From NCBI RefSeq assembly GCF_003008535.1, contig NZ_CP027666.1, positions 3,399,501 through 3,463,500 on the forward strand: 64,000 nt of DNA, written 5' to 3'. Every line of letters starts with the position of its first letter. Within the stretch, counting starts at the first letter, position 1. This stretch comes from Ottowia oryzae (GTDB lineage: Bacteria; Pseudomonadota; Gammaproteobacteria; Burkholderiales; Burkholderiaceae_C). The position numbers and the translations under genes are program-made. Shown here piece after piece: positions 1-8,344 of the stretch. Under the pieces are notes generated by a model. The model did no database searches and was not told the origin of the DNA. It saw only the letters and a program-made list of their open reading frames with translations.

Positions 1-1
1 A

Positions 2-718
2 CTGGGCCGATGGGCCTGCGCCGCGCCCGGCGGCGTGGCGTGGGTGTCCGTGGCCGATGGCGTGGCGTCCAGCCCCTGCGCCGACCTGGCCAGCCGCAGC
101 TTTTTGCAGGTGCTGCACCGCGCCAGCCCGGCCGCCGCCCGGCAACTGCCGGGCCTGGTGCGCCATGCGCGGCTCGACTGGCGCGCCCGCTACCTGAAGC
201 CCCGCACCCGTGGCGCGGCCTGCACGCTGGCGAGCCTGCTGGTGGCCGACGGGCAGGTGTGCGCCGTCAACAGCGGCGATGCGCGCATCTGGCGCCTGCG
301 CCCACAGGCCGATGGCAGCGTGCAATGGCGGCAGCTCAGCCGCGACCATACGGCGTGGCAGCAGATGCTGGACGACGGCGAAGCGGATGCCGCCCAGGCG
401 GACGCCTACGCTTCGATCTACCAGGGCCTGCTGCACTGCCTGGTGCTGGACGCCGACGACGATCTGGACGAAGACGCCGACGAAAGCGCCGCACAGGAGG
501 ACGACTGGCTGCACATCTGGCACGGGCAGGCCGCGCTGGGCGATGCCTATCTGCTGGCCACCGATGGCCTGCACGGCGTGCTGACCGATGCGCAGATGCA
601 GGCCCTCTGGCAGGTGGCCGACGCGCCGCCAGGCAAGTTGCAGGCACTGCACGACGCGTACCGGCGGGCCGGGGCACAGGATGACGTCTCGGTGGTTCTG
701 CTGGACATTGGTGCATAG
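2..718 (+). CDS. PP2C-family serine/threonine protein phosphatase, 5'-truncated by window edge
   Basis: The reading frame is open to the window edge, so the true start lies upstream; the first internal start is a GTG at 35. Visible PP2C signatures are VADGVASSP near the N-terminus (first metal-binding Asp), GAACTLASLLVADG, NSGDARIWRLR, LLATDGLHGVLTD and the C-terminal AGAQDDVSVVLLDI, the usual second Asp cluster. Proteins of this class dephosphorylate Ser/Thr in the cytoplasm and often sit beside Hanks-type kinases or VWA proteins, but any such partner would be outside the window. An acidic loop (DADDDLDEDADE) sits at about residues 140-150. The family call is firm; the substrate is unknown. 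Confidence 0.8.
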   Translation: MGRWACAAPGGVAWVSVADGVASSPCADLASRSFLQVLHRASPAAARQLPGLVRHARLDWRARYLKPRTRGAACTLASLLVADGQVCAVNSGDARIWRLRPQADGSVQWRQLSRDHTAWQQMLDDGEADAAQADAYASIYQGLLHCLVLDADDDLDEDADESAAQEDDWLHIWHGQAALGDAYLLATDGLHGVLTDAQMQALWQVADAPPGKLQALHDAYRRAGAQDDVSVVLLDIGA

Positions 719-730
719 CGCTGCCGCATC

Positions 731-787
731 GAATTTGATAGCTGCCGACGCTTTCCAGACAAGGGATACAGCCTTAATTTGCTTGAA
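731..787 (+). repeat. Dispersed GATAGCTG repeat, copy 1
   Basis: Begins with the conserved box TTTGATAGCTGCC and ends in an AT-rich tail with CTTGAA. The stem is degenerate. It fills part of the spacer between the PP2C gene and the WYL regulator. Confidence 0.7.
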
Positions 788-869
788 GCCATCCTGGCGC
801 AACCATGCGGAAGATGACACCCCATGACACCCGGAGAATCCCCTGCCCAGCCCGTGCGAGACTGAAGCG

Positions 870-1871
870 ATGCCCCAACGCCCCGACACCCTCGAAAGCG
901 TCCTGCTCGCCGTGGAACTGCTGCGCCGCATCCCGCGCGGGCGCAAGATCACCGCCGCCGAACTGCACCGGCAACTCAAGGACGCGGGCATGGAGCGTAC
1001 CGAGCGCACCATCCAGCGCCAGTTGGAAATGCTCTCGCGCCATTTCGAGATTGAGCGCGACGAGCGCAGCAAGCCCTACGGCTACCGCTGGCTGGAGCGC
1101 GCCCAACACCTGGCCGTGCCCCACCTCACGCCGCACGAATCGCTGCTGCTGCAACTGGCCGAGGAGCACCTGAAACACCTGCTGCCCACGCGGCTGATGC
1201 AGTCCATGGACGGCTTCTTTGCCCAGGCCCGCCGCAATCTGGGCGACGATAGCCAGGGCCACAACGTGCGCCTGGCCCGTGAATGGCCGCGCAAGGTGCG
1301 CGTGGTTGCCACCAGCCAGCCGCTGCTGCCGCCCTCCATCGCCCCCGGCGTGCTGGAAGCCGTGAGCGACGCGCTGTACGGCAACCGCTGGCTGGAGCTG
1401 GACTACCAGAACGCCGCAGGCAAACGAAAGCCGGTCAAGGTCATGCCCCTGGGCCTGGCCCAGCAAGGCCCTCGCCTGTACCTGGTGTGCCGGTATGAGG
1501 GTTTTGGCAACGAACGCAGCCTGGCGCTGCACCGCGTCCGCAAGGCGCAGGCGTCCACGCTGGCTTTTGAGCGGCCTGCGGATTTCGACTTGCAGAAGTA
1601 CGACGACGACGGACGCTTTGGGTTTGGCGAAGGGGAGCGGGTGCAGCTCACGTTCTGCATTGAAAACGAGGCTGGCTTTCACCTGCGTGAAACGCCTTTG
1701 TCCCAGGACCAGCAGGTGCGCGATTGCGGAGATGGGTGGATGGAAGTCACCGCCACGGTCGTGGACAGCGCCATGCTGCAATGGTGGCTGCGGGGGTTTG
1801 GAGAGTCCGTGCGCGAGGTCAACAGCAAGCCAGCGCAGCCACTGCGCACCACGACGCTCCTAAACAAATAG
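870..1871 (+). CDS. WYL-domain transcriptional regulator (HTH-WYL-WCX)
   Basis: 333 residues with the usual three-part layout. An N-terminal winged helix-turn-helix covers about residues 1-65 (LESVLLAVELLRRIP, RTERTIQRQLEML). A WYL ligand-sensing domain covers about 155-230 (NRWLELDYQNAAGKRK, PLGLAQQGPRLYLVCRYEG). A C-terminal WCX extension reaches the end (VTATVVDSAMLQWWLRGFG). Such proteins are cytoplasmic regulators, many responding to nucleic-acid or nucleotide ligands. It lies about 150 bp after the PP2C gene on the same strand, separated by a repeat. Its TAG stop codon is contributed by the ATAGCTG box of repeat copy 2. The target is unknown. Confidence 0.85.
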   Translation: MPQRPDTLESVLLAVELLRRIPRGRKITAAELHRQLKDAGMERTERTIQRQLEMLSRHFEIERDERSKPYGYRWLERAQHLAVPHLTPHESLLLQLAEEHLKHLLPTRLMQSMDGFFAQARRNLGDDSQGHNVRLAREWPRKVRVVATSQPLLPPSIAPGVLEAVSDALYGNRWLELDYQNAAGKRKPVKVMPLGLAQQGPRLYLVCRYEGFGNERSLALHRVRKAQASTLAFERPADFDLQKYDDDGRFGFGEGERVQLTFCIENEAGFHLRETPLSQDQQVRDCGDGWMEVTATVVDSAMLQWWLRGFGESVREVNSKPAQPLRTTTLLNK

Positions 1872-1917
1872 CTGCCAGCGCTTGCTAAATAAGCACCAGC
1901 AGCCAGTTTGGCTTCAA
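1864..1917 (+). repeat. Dispersed GATAGCTG repeat, copy 2
   Basis: AATAGCTGCCAGCGC followed by a short loop and a GC-rich return arm, then TTTGGCTTCAA. Its TAG is the stop codon of the WYL gene. It fills the gap between convergent WYL and tusA. Confidence 0.85.
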
Positions 1918-1919
1918 CC

Positions 1920-2147
1920 TCAACGCCGCCGCAGCACGTGCGTGTATTCGTCGCCCGCGCTCTGCTGCTCGACCAGGCCGTGGCCGGTTTGCTTGCAAAA
2001 GGCCTGAAAGTCGCGCACCGACCCCGGATCGGTGCACACCACCTTCAGCAGCTGCCCGCTTTCGATCTCTGCCAGCGCCTTCTTGGCCTTGAGGATGGGC
2101 AGCGGGCAATTCATGCCGCGCGCATCCACTTCCTTTGCGATGTCCAT
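1920..2147 (-). CDS. tusA: TusA-family sulfurtransferase
   Basis: 75 residues, typical of the family. The N-terminal motif VDARGMNCPLPILKAKKAL carries the catalytic Cys of the CPxP motif, used to relay persulfide sulfur for tRNA thiolation or other sulfur transfers in the cytoplasm. I place the start at the ATG at 2147 because the residues upstream in this frame are arginine/alanine-rich and unlike the family. It follows the Nudix gene by 14 bp on the same strand, so the two are probably cotranscribed, with cysM upstream as a third sulfur-related member. Confidence 0.88.
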   Translation of the reverse strand: MDIAKEVDARGMNCPLPILKAKKALAEIESGQLLKVVCTDPGSVRDFQAFCKQTGHGLVEQQSAGDEYTHVLRRR

Positions 2148-2161
2148 GGGGCGATTGTCGA

Positions 2162-2710
2162 TCAATCCAGCCCGCGGCGCCGCTCGGCGTTTTCTTCCTC
2201 GGTGAAGAACACCGGCTCGTGCCCGCGCGTGCGCAGCCAGTCGGCCAACGCATAGCCTGTGCCCGCGGGCCAGCACTTGAGTTCGTCCAGCGCGCAAAGG
2301 CGCCAATCCACCAACTCGGGCGACAGGCGCACATCGCCTTCGCACACGGCGTGGTAGGCGATGATGACTTGGTTCATGCGCAGGAATTCGTATGCGCCCA
2401 CCAGCTTCAAGCCGCGCACATCCAGGTTGGTTTCTTCCTTGACTTCGCGCGCCACGCCTTCCAGCGGCGATTCACCCGCCTCCATGAAGCCGGTGATCAA
2501 GCCAAACATCTTGGGCGGCCACGCCGCGTTGCGCGCCAACAGCACCTTGCCTTGGTATTCGACGATGGCCGCCAGCACCGGCGTGGGGTTGTTCCAGTGC
2601 GTGAAGCCGCAGGCCGGGCAGCGCAGCCGCTCTTTCCAGCCGCCGTCTTCCAGGGAGGGCAGCAGCTCCAGCGGCGTGGCGCATTGCGGGCAGAAGCGGA
2701 ATTCGTTCAT
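2162..2710 (-). CDS. Nudix hydrolase with N-terminal zinc ribbon
   Basis: 182 residues. Four cysteines (7, 10, 31, 34; CPQC and CPAC) form a zinc ribbon like that of NADH pyrophosphatases. The Nudix box spans about residues 74-97, starting GFMEAGES and ending REVKEETNLD, and matches GX5EX7REUXEEXGU. It probably hydrolyses a nucleoside-diphosphate derivative such as NAD(H) or an ADP-sugar; it is shorter than classical NudC (about 260 aa), so the exact substrate is open. The entire spacer between it and upstream cysM consists of repeat copy 3. tusA follows 14 bp downstream. Confidence 0.85.
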   Translation of the reverse strand: MNEFRFCPQCATPLELLPSLEDGGWKERLRCPACGFTHWNNPTPVLAAIVEYQGKVLLARNAAWPPKMFGLITGFMEAGESPLEGVAREVKEETNLDVRGLKLVGAYEFLRMNQVIIAYHAVCEGDVRLSPELVDWRLCALDELKCWPAGTGYALADWLRTRGHEPVFFTEEENAERRRGLD

Positions 2711-2714
2711 GCTT

Positions 2715-2775
2715 TTATTTTGATAGCTGCTTGCGCCCTACTGGCAAACGCCAGCGGCCGATTTGGATTGAATCA
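2715..2775 (+). repeat. Dispersed GATAGCTG repeat, copy 3
   Basis: TTTTGATAGCTGC, imperfect stem with CGCCAGCGG return, then TTTGGATTGAATCAA. It occupies essentially the whole spacer between cysM and the Nudix gene and contributes the TGA stop of cysM (2773-2775, reverse strand). Confidence 0.85.
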
Positions 2776-3675
2776 AGCGGGGAAGACGCCGGTGGAGAGA
2801 TAGCGGTCGCCGCGGTCGCACACCACAAAAACGATGGTGGCCGATTCGGTGCGCGCCGCCACTTGTTCGGCCACCCAGGCTGCGCCGCCAGACGAAATGC
2901 CGCCAAAGATGCCCTCTTCGCGCGCCAGGCGCCGCGCCATTTCCTCGGCGTCGGACTGGTCGACCAGCACCAGCTCATCGACCAGGGCCGGCTCGTAAAT
3001 TTTCGGCAGGTATTCCTCGGGCCATTTGCGGATGCCCGGAATGCGCGAACCCTCGGCCGGCTGCGCGCCGATCACCTGAATGGCCGGGTTGCGCTCTTTC
3101 AGGTAGCGCGACACGCCGGTGATGGTGCCCGTGGTGCCCATCGCGCTCACGAAATGCGTGATGCGCCCTTGCGTCTGCTCCCACAGCTCGGGGCCGGTGG
3201 TTTCGTAGTGGATGCGCGGGTTGTCGGCGTTGGCGAACTGGTCCAGCATGCGGCCCTTGCCTTGGCCAACCATCTTGTCGGCCAAGTCGCGCGCGTATTC
3301 CATGCCGCCAGAGCGCGGCGTCAGGATCAGCTCGGCGCCAAACGCCTTCATGGTCTGCGCGCGCTCGACGGACAAGTCCTCAGGCATGATCAGCACCATG
3401 CGGTAGCCCTTGATGGCAGCGGCCATCGCCAGCGCAATGCCGGTGTTGCCGCTGGTGGCCTCGATCAGCGTGTCGCCAGGCTGGATCTCGCCGCGCTCTT
3501 CGGCGCGCCGGATCATCGACACGGCCGGCCTGTCCTTGACCGAGCCCGCGGGGTTGTTGCCTTCCAGCTTGGCCAGCACGACATTGCCGCGGGCCGTGTT
3601 GACCTGCGCATCGATGCGCTGCAGCCTCACCAACGGCGTGCGGCCAATGGCGTCCTCAATCGTCGGATAGTTCAT
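2773..3675 (-). CDS. cysM: Cysteine synthase B (O-acetylserine sulfhydrylase)
   Basis: PLP enzyme making cysteine from O-acetylserine and sulfide (or thiosulfate) in the cytoplasm. The PLP lysine is K47 in NNPAGSVKDRP. The phosphate-binding loop is SGNTGIAL near residue 75, and the C-terminal GGISSGGAAW loop is present. The length (300 aa) and the short CysM-type C-terminus (DRYLSTGVF) favour CysM over CysK. I chose the ATG at 3675, which begins MNYPTIEDAIGRTPL; a GTG nine bases upstream is the alternative. Nudix and tusA genes lie downstream, and tRNA-Leu is divergent and 40 bp away. Confidence 0.95.
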   Translation of the reverse strand: MNYPTIEDAIGRTPLVRLQRIDAQVNTARGNVVLAKLEGNNPAGSVKDRPAVSMIRRAEERGEIQPGDTLIEATSGNTGIALAMAAAIKGYRMVLIMPEDLSVERAQTMKAFGAELILTPRSGGMEYARDLADKMVGQGKGRMLDQFANADNPRIHYETTGPELWEQTQGRITHFVSAMGTTGTITGVSRYLKERNPAIQVIGAQPAEGSRIPGIRKWPEEYLPKIYEPALVDELVLVDQSDAEEMARRLAREEGIFGGISSGGAAWVAEQVAARTESATIVFVVCDRGDRYLSTGVFPA

Positions 3676-3715
3676 GCTTCGCACTGTGCCATAATTTCGG
3701 GCTGGCTATCGCGCT

Positions 3716-3802
3716 GCCCGGGTGGCGAAATCGGTAGACGCAGCAGATTCAAAATCTGCCGGTGGCAACACCGTGCCGGTTCGATTCCGGCTCCGGGCAC
3801 CA
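3716..3802 (+). tRNA. tRNA-Leu (anticodon CAA)
   Basis: 87 nt with encoded CCA. The acceptor stem GCCCGGG pairs with CTCCGGGC apart from one G-U. The anticodon stem is GCAGA/TCTGC with loop TTCAAAA, anticodon CAA reading UUG. A long variable arm (CGGTGGCAACACCG) marks a class II tRNA, and GGTTCGATTCC is the T arm. Confidence 0.97.
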
Positions 3803-3994
3803 GTGGTTTTTTGCCGCTGTCGCGCACTTCGTTGGTCTGTTGGCGGACTCTGGCTCGCCGCTTCAGGCGCCTTCTCGTCATGAGGGGCGCCTTTTGCGTT
3901 TCTGGGGCGCGATCGGCGAAGGCTCAAGCGCCGGGCAACCGTGCCGCAAGCGCCAGGCGGCGGCCACAGCGGCCGTCAATGCAGCCCAACCCAT

Positions 3995-4048
3995 TTCAAA
4001 AAAAAACAGCCTCTAGCGCAGGCTGCACCAGCGCCGGCAGCTATTCTT
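3995..4048 (-). repeat. Dispersed GATAGCTG repeat, copy 4
   Basis: Reverse orientation: read on the minus strand, AATAGCTGCCGGCGC, loop, GCGCTAGAGGC and a T-run. It supplies the TAG stop of the epimerase gene at 4041-4043. The rest of the 3803-3994 spacer shows no gene. Confidence 0.85.
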
Positions 4049-4973
4049 TAGGTAGCAACCCAGTCGCCGGCGTGGGGTAGCGCAAGCGCAGGCGCGGCTC
4101 ACGCTTGAGCCGTGTGTTGTCCAGCCGCCGCGACTCCTGCATGAACGACAAGCGCTCGGGCGACAGGTGGCTGGGCGCCTCTGCCAGGCCGATGCGCGGC
4201 GGGCGCGGCACGCCGTACAGGTCGGCAGCCATGTCGAAGTAGTCGCCCATCTTCAGCTGGCTGTCGTCGTTGGCGTTGATCACGCGCTGCGGCCCGGCGC
4301 GCCACAGTGCCAGCACGCAGGCGCGCGCCAGGTCATCGGCATGGATGTGGTTGGTGTAGACGTCATCGTCGGCGTTCAGCACCGGCGTGCCCGCCAGCAG
4401 GCGCGCGCGGGGCGTGCCGTTGGGCCGGTCGGGCGCGTAGATACCCGGAATGCGCAGCACGGCGGTGCGCACGGCCGCGCGCTGGCCAAAGTCGCGCACC
4501 AGGCGCTCGGCCGCCACCCGCCGGGCCGACCGCGCCGTGCTGGGGCGCACGGTGGCCGTTTCGTCGATGAAGGCGCCCGCGCGATCACCGTACACCCCGC
4601 TGGTGGACGCGTACACCAACGCCTGCGGCGGCGTGCGCCTCGCCAGCGCCCGCAGCAGCGCCGCCGTGCGCGGGTCGCCCGTGCCGCTGCCGGGCGGCGG
4701 GGCCAGGTGCAGCACGTGCGTGGCCACGCCCGCCAGACGGCGCAGGCTGGCGGGGCTGTCCAGATCGCCGCGCAGCATGAAGGCCGCGGGCCCGTTACCC
4801 AACGCCCCGCCACTGCCAGTGGATGCGGCACTCCGAGTCAGGCCCAGCACCCGCACGCGCGGCGCCAGCAGGCGCGCGACGCGCCCACCCACGTCGCCGT
4901 AGCCGACGATCAAGACGCGCGCACGGCGAAAGCGGGCGGGCAGCGCGCCGAGGGGGCTGAGGTTTGAGGGCAA
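4041..4973 (-). CDS. NAD(P)-dependent epimerase/dehydratase-like (extended SDR) protein
   Basis: 310 residues. An N-terminal Rossmann motif, VLIVGYGDVGG, lies at about residues 20-30. THVLHLAPPPG and YASTSGVYGDR follow, the latter giving the SDR Ser/Tyr region, with no obvious YxxxK where expected. The C-terminal part (VINANDDSQLKMGDYFDMAADLYG) resembles YeeZ-type proteins that bind NAD(P) and act on an unknown small molecule. Start at ATG 4973, divergent from the ferredoxin reductase with 50 bp between. The last residues and stop codon fall in repeat copy 4. Substrate unknown. Confidence 0.75.
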   Translation of the reverse strand: MPSNLSPLGALPARFRRARVLIVGYGDVGGRVARLLAPRVRVLGLTRSAASTGSGGALGNGPAAFMLRGDLDSPASLRRLAGVATHVLHLAPPPGSGTGDPRTAALLRALARRTPPQALVYASTSGVYGDRAGAFIDETATVRPSTARSARRVAAERLVRDFGQRAAVRTAVLRIPGIYAPDRPNGTPRARLLAGTPVLNADDDVYTNHIHADDLARACVLALWRAGPQRVINANDDSQLKMGDYFDMAADLYGVPRPPRIGLAEAPSHLSPERLSFMQESRRLDNTRLKREPRLRLRYPTPATGLLPKE

Positions 4974-5023
4974 AATCGACCGTTCAGTACAGATACAGAC
5001 AGACCCGCGAGGATATCGAAGAC

Positions 5024-6067
5024 ATGGCGTTCAACATCTCGGTGCTGCCCAGCGGCCGCAGCTTTGAAGCGGATGCGGGCGAAACGATGCTGGCAGCCGG
5101 CATTCGCCAGGGCGTGGGCCTGCCCTACGGCTGCAAGGACGGCGCCTGCGGTTCGTGCAAGTGCAAGAAGCTGTCGGGCACGGTGGTCCACGGGCCGCAC
5201 CAGGAAAAAGCGCTCAGCGCGCAGGAAGAGGCCGACGGCTACGTGCTGACGTGCTGCGGCACCGCCACCAGCGACGTGGTGCTGGAATCGCGCCAGGTGA
5301 CGCACGCAGGGGCCTTCCCGATCAAGAAAATGCCCGCGCGCGTGGCCCAGCTGGAACGCCTGTCGCACGACGTGATGCGTGTGAAGCTGCAGCTGCCCGC
5401 CGCCGACGTGATGCAGTTTCACGCGGGCCAGTACATCGAATTCATCCTGCGCGACGGCGCGCGCCGCAGCTACAGCATGGCGAACGCGCCGCACCGCCTG
5501 CTGGAAAGCGGCGCGCCCATGGTGGACCTGCACATCCGCCACATGCCGGGCGGCAAGTTCACCGATCACGTGTTCGGCGCGATGAAGGAAAAGGAAATCC
5601 TGCGCATCGAAGGGCCGTACGGCAGCTTTTACCTGCGCGACGATTCGCCCAAGCCCATCGTCATGCTGGCGTCGGGCACCGGCTTTGCGCCCGTGAAGGC
5701 GATCCTGGAGCACATGCAGTTCATGGGCATCACGCGCGACGTGGTGCTGTACTGGGGCGGCCGCCGCCCGCACGATCTGTACCTGGACGCCTGGGTGCGC
5801 GAGCAGCAGGCGGCCATGCCGCACCTGCGCTACGTGCCCGTCGTGTCCGACGCGCTGCCCGAAGACGGCTGGACGGGCCGCACCGGCTTCGTCCACCAGG
5901 CCGTGCTGCAAGACCTGCCTGATCTGTCCGGCCACCAGGTGTATGCGTGCGGCGCGCCCATCGTGGTGGATTCGGCCCGCAAGGACTTCACCGAGCGCGC
6001 CGCGCTGCCCGAGGAAGAGTTCTACGCCGACGCCTTCACCACCGAGGCGGACAAGGCCGCGCCCTGA
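5024..6067 (+). CDS. 2Fe-2S ferredoxin / FAD-NAD(P)H reductase (AscD-like, CDP-6-deoxy-delta-3,4-glucoseen reductase family)
   Basis: 347 residues. The plant-type ferredoxin domain comes first, with cluster cysteines 37, 42, 45 (YGCKDGACGSCKC) and 77 (VLTCCGT). The FAD-binding domain has RRSYSMANAP (FAD contact) and GGKFTDHVF, and the NAD(P) domain has MLASGTGFAPVKAI and VYACGAPIVV. It transfers electrons from NAD(P)H through FAD to the cluster and on to an unidentified acceptor. The start is ATG 5024 with a GAGG about 10 nt upstream. No partner oxygenase is adjacent, and annotation by name alone (glucoseen reductase) is probably too specific. Confidence 0.85.
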   Translation: MAFNISVLPSGRSFEADAGETMLAAGIRQGVGLPYGCKDGACGSCKCKKLSGTVVHGPHQEKALSAQEEADGYVLTCCGTATSDVVLESRQVTHAGAFPIKKMPARVAQLERLSHDVMRVKLQLPAADVMQFHAGQYIEFILRDGARRSYSMANAPHRLLESGAPMVDLHIRHMPGGKFTDHVFGAMKEKEILRIEGPYGSFYLRDDSPKPIVMLASGTGFAPVKAILEHMQFMGITRDVVLYWGGRRPHDLYLDAWVREQQAAMPHLRYVPVVSDALPEDGWTGRTGFVHQAVLQDLPDLSGHQVYACGAPIVVDSARKDFTERAALPEEEFYADAFTTEADKAAP

Positions 6068-6086
6068 TCGGCCAGCGCCATTCGCT

Positions 6087-6145
6087 TCTTTTTTGATAGC
6101 TGCCAGCGCCCTCTGCACCTGCGCTGGAGCCTGTTTTTTTGATTG
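6087..6145 (+). repeat. Dispersed GATAGCTG repeat, copy 5
   Basis: TTTTTTGATAGCTGCCAGCGC, loop, TGCGCTGGAGCC, T-run and TGATTGATAA. It fills the spacer before the Bug receptor gene and ends about 11 bp before its ATG, so it lies in that gene's leader. Confidence 0.9.
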
Positions 6146-6156
6146 ATAAGACAACC

Positions 6157-7122
6157 ATGCAACGCAGACACCTCATGCTGGCCAGCATCGCGCTGGCCGC
6201 CAGCGCAAGCGCTTTGGCCGACAACGGCAAACCCATTCGCCTGATCGTGCCCTACGCCGCGGGCGGCCCGCTGGACATCACCTCGCGCGCGCTGGCCGAG
6301 CGGGTGAAGGATTCGCTGGGCATCGTGGTGGTGGACAACAAGCCGGGCGCCGGCGGCAACCTGGGCAGCGACCTGGTCGCCAAGGCCGCGCCCGACGGCC
6401 GCACCATCGGCCTGGCCGCCGTGGCCACGCACGCCATCAACCCCTGGCTGTTCGCCAAGATGCCGTACGACGCCGCGAAGGATTTCGCCCCCATCACCCA
6501 GATGGTGCGCGTGCCCAACGTGCTGGTGATGAACGCCGACACCGCCGCGCGCCTGCACATCAACACCGTGGCCGACCTGATCGCCTACGCCAAGAAGAAC
6601 CCCGGCAAGCTGAACTACGGCTCGGGCGGCAATGGCTCGGCCGGGCACCTGGCGGGCGAAATGTTCAAGCAGGGCGCCGGCATCTTCACCGTGCACATTC
6701 CCTACAACGGCGGCAACCCGGCGCAGCTGGCGCTTTTGTCCGGCCAGGTCGACTACAACATCGACAACCTGGCCACGGCGGCGCCCAACATCAAGTCGGG
6801 CAAGCTGAAGGCATTGGCCGTGACCACCGCCAAGCCCTCATCCATGCTGCCGGGCGTGCCGCCGCTGGCCAACACGATCAAGGGTTTTGAAGTGGACACC
6901 TGGTGGGGCCTGGTGGCCCCCGCGGGCACGCCCCGCGCGGTGATCGACAAGCTGAACGCGGCCTTCACCACCGCGCTGAAGAGCCCCGAGACGCAGCAGC
7001 GCTTCGCCCTGCTGATGGCCGAGCCGGTGGCCACCACGCCCGAGCAGTTCGGCCAGTTGATGGACCGCGAGCGCGCCCGCTACGAGCCGGTGGTCAAGCG
7101 ATCGGGCGCGAAGGTGGACTGA
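6157..7122 (+). CDS. Bug-family tripartite tricarboxylate transporter substrate-binding protein (TctC-like)
   Basis: 321 residues. A signal peptide (MQRRHLMLASIALAASASALA) precedes the mature protein. Family motifs are IRLIVPYAAGGPLDITSR, GAGGNLGSDLVAKAAPDG, YGSGGNGSAGHLAGEMF and PYNGGNPAQLALLSGQVD. Such periplasmic receptors bind carboxylates or other small organics and are hugely expanded in Burkholderiales, mostly as orphans. No TctA/TctB membrane genes are adjacent, so this one looks orphan too. ATG 6157 fits the signal peptide; an upstream in-frame TTG lies in the repeat. A bidirectional terminator follows. Confidence 0.9.
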   Translation: MQRRHLMLASIALAASASALADNGKPIRLIVPYAAGGPLDITSRALAERVKDSLGIVVVDNKPGAGGNLGSDLVAKAAPDGRTIGLAAVATHAINPWLFAKMPYDAAKDFAPITQMVRVPNVLVMNADTAARLHINTVADLIAYAKKNPGKLNYGSGGNGSAGHLAGEMFKQGAGIFTVHIPYNGGNPAQLALLSGQVDYNIDNLATAAPNIKSGKLKALAVTTAKPSSMLPGVPPLANTIKGFEVDTWWGLVAPAGTPRAVIDKLNAAFTTALKSPETQQRFALLMAEPVATTPEQFGQLMDRERARYEPVVKRSGAKVD

Positions 7123-7142
7123 GCCAGCACGCCGCGCCCAAT

Positions 7143-7174
7143 AAAAAAGCCACGCCGGACAGCGTGGCTTTTTG
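7143..7174. terminator. Bidirectional Rho-independent terminator
   Basis: Perfect arms AAGCCACGC and GCGTGGCTT around a 6-nt loop, flanked by an A-run on the left and T-run on the right. It lies between convergent Bug receptor and livK genes and can serve both. Confidence 0.9.
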
Positions 7175-7201
7175 CTTGAACGCGCAGGCGTTTGGCTGAT
7201 A

Positions 7202-8344
7202 TCAGTTCAGCGGCGTGCGCACGCCATTCTTGTAGCCGTTCAGCGTCACGGCGGGCTGGGTCAGCTCACCCTTGTTGGTGAACTGGATCTGCGCTGTCAC
7301 GCCCTTGTAGTTGGTCTTGGCCAGCGCAGGCACGTAGACCTTCGGATCGACCGAGTTGGCGCGCTTCATCGCGTCGACCAGCACCATGGTGGCGTCGTAC
7401 GAATACGGGCTGTAGATCTGGAATTGGCCGGGGTACTTGGCGTCGTAGCGCTTCTTCCACTCTTGGCCGCCGGCCATCTTCTCGACGGAGATGCCGCCAG
7501 TGGCGCAGGTCACATTGCCGACAGCGGCGACTTTGCTGGCCAGCTCGGGCAGCTTTTCAGTGCACGAGCCGTCGCCCGAGAAGAACTTCACGTTGCCCAG
7601 GCCAAGCTGCTCAAGCTGGCGCAGCATCGGGCCAGACTGCGAATCCAGGCCGCCGTAGAAGATCGCGTCAGGCTTCTTGCTGCGGATGTTGGTCAAGATG
7701 GCCATGAAATCGGTGGCCTTGTCGGTGGTGAATTCCGACGCCACCACGTTCAAGCCCTTTTTCTTCGCCGTTTGCTTGAACACATCGGCCAGGCCCTGGC
7801 CGTAGGCGGTGCGGTCGTCGATAACGGCCACGTTCTTCAGCTTGAGCGCGTCGGCCGCGTAGATGGCCAGCGCAGCGCCCAGGGCGTTGTCGTTGGCAAT
7901 CAGGCGGTAGGTGGTCTTGTAGCCGGGCTTGGTCACGTCCGGGTTGGTGGCCGCGGTGGTGATGTGCGGAATGCCGCAGCCGTGGTAGATGCTCGAAGCG
8001 GGAATCGTCGTGCCCGATTGCAGGTGGCCCACCACGCCAGCCACTTTCATGTCGCACAGTTTTTGTGCCACGGCGGTGGCCTGCTTGGGGTCGCCCGCGT
8101 CGTCTTCGGCCACGATCTCGAACTTGATCTTCTTGCCGCCGATGGTCAGGTTCTGCGCGTTCAGCTCGTCGATGGCCATGCGCACGCCGTTCTCGGTGTC
8201 CTTGCCGATGTGGGCGATGCCGCCGGACGTCGGGCCCGCGTGGGCGATCTTGACGGTTTGGACTTCCTGGGCGTTGGCGGCGGCAGCGACCATCAGGCCA
8301 GCGACGGCCAGGGCGGTGGCGGAAATGCGATGGGTGTTTTTCAT
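7202..8344 (-). CDS. livK: Branched-chain amino-acid ABC transporter substrate-binding protein
   Basis: 380 residues with signal peptide MKNTHRISATALAVAGLMV ending at an ANA-Q site. Type I periplasmic-binding-protein features include VKIAHAGPTSGGIAHIGKD, DDAGDPKQATAVAQKL, VVGHLQSGTTIPAS and YSYDATMVLVDAM. It would deliver leucine/isoleucine/valine or related compounds to LivHM. The ATG at 8344 has a GAG at good distance; another ATG nine bases upstream is possible. The probable partner genes livHMGF lie upstream on the same strand but are separated by the marR/SIP module, an unusual split. Confidence 0.92.
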   Translation of the reverse strand: MKNTHRISATALAVAGLMVAAAANAQEVQTVKIAHAGPTSGGIAHIGKDTENGVRMAIDELNAQNLTIGGKKIKFEIVAEDDAGDPKQATAVAQKLCDMKVAGVVGHLQSGTTIPASSIYHGCGIPHITTAATNPDVTKPGYKTTYRLIANDNALGAALAIYAADALKLKNVAVIDDRTAYGQGLADVFKQTAKKKGLNVVASEFTTDKATDFMAILTNIRSKKPDAIFYGGLDSQSGPMLRQLEQLGLGNVKFFSGDGSCTEKLPELASKVAAVGNVTCATGGISVEKMAGGQEWKKRYDAKYPGQFQIYSPYSYDATMVLVDAMKRANSVDPKVYVPALAKTNYKGVTAQIQFTNKGELTQPAVTLNGYKNGVRTPLN

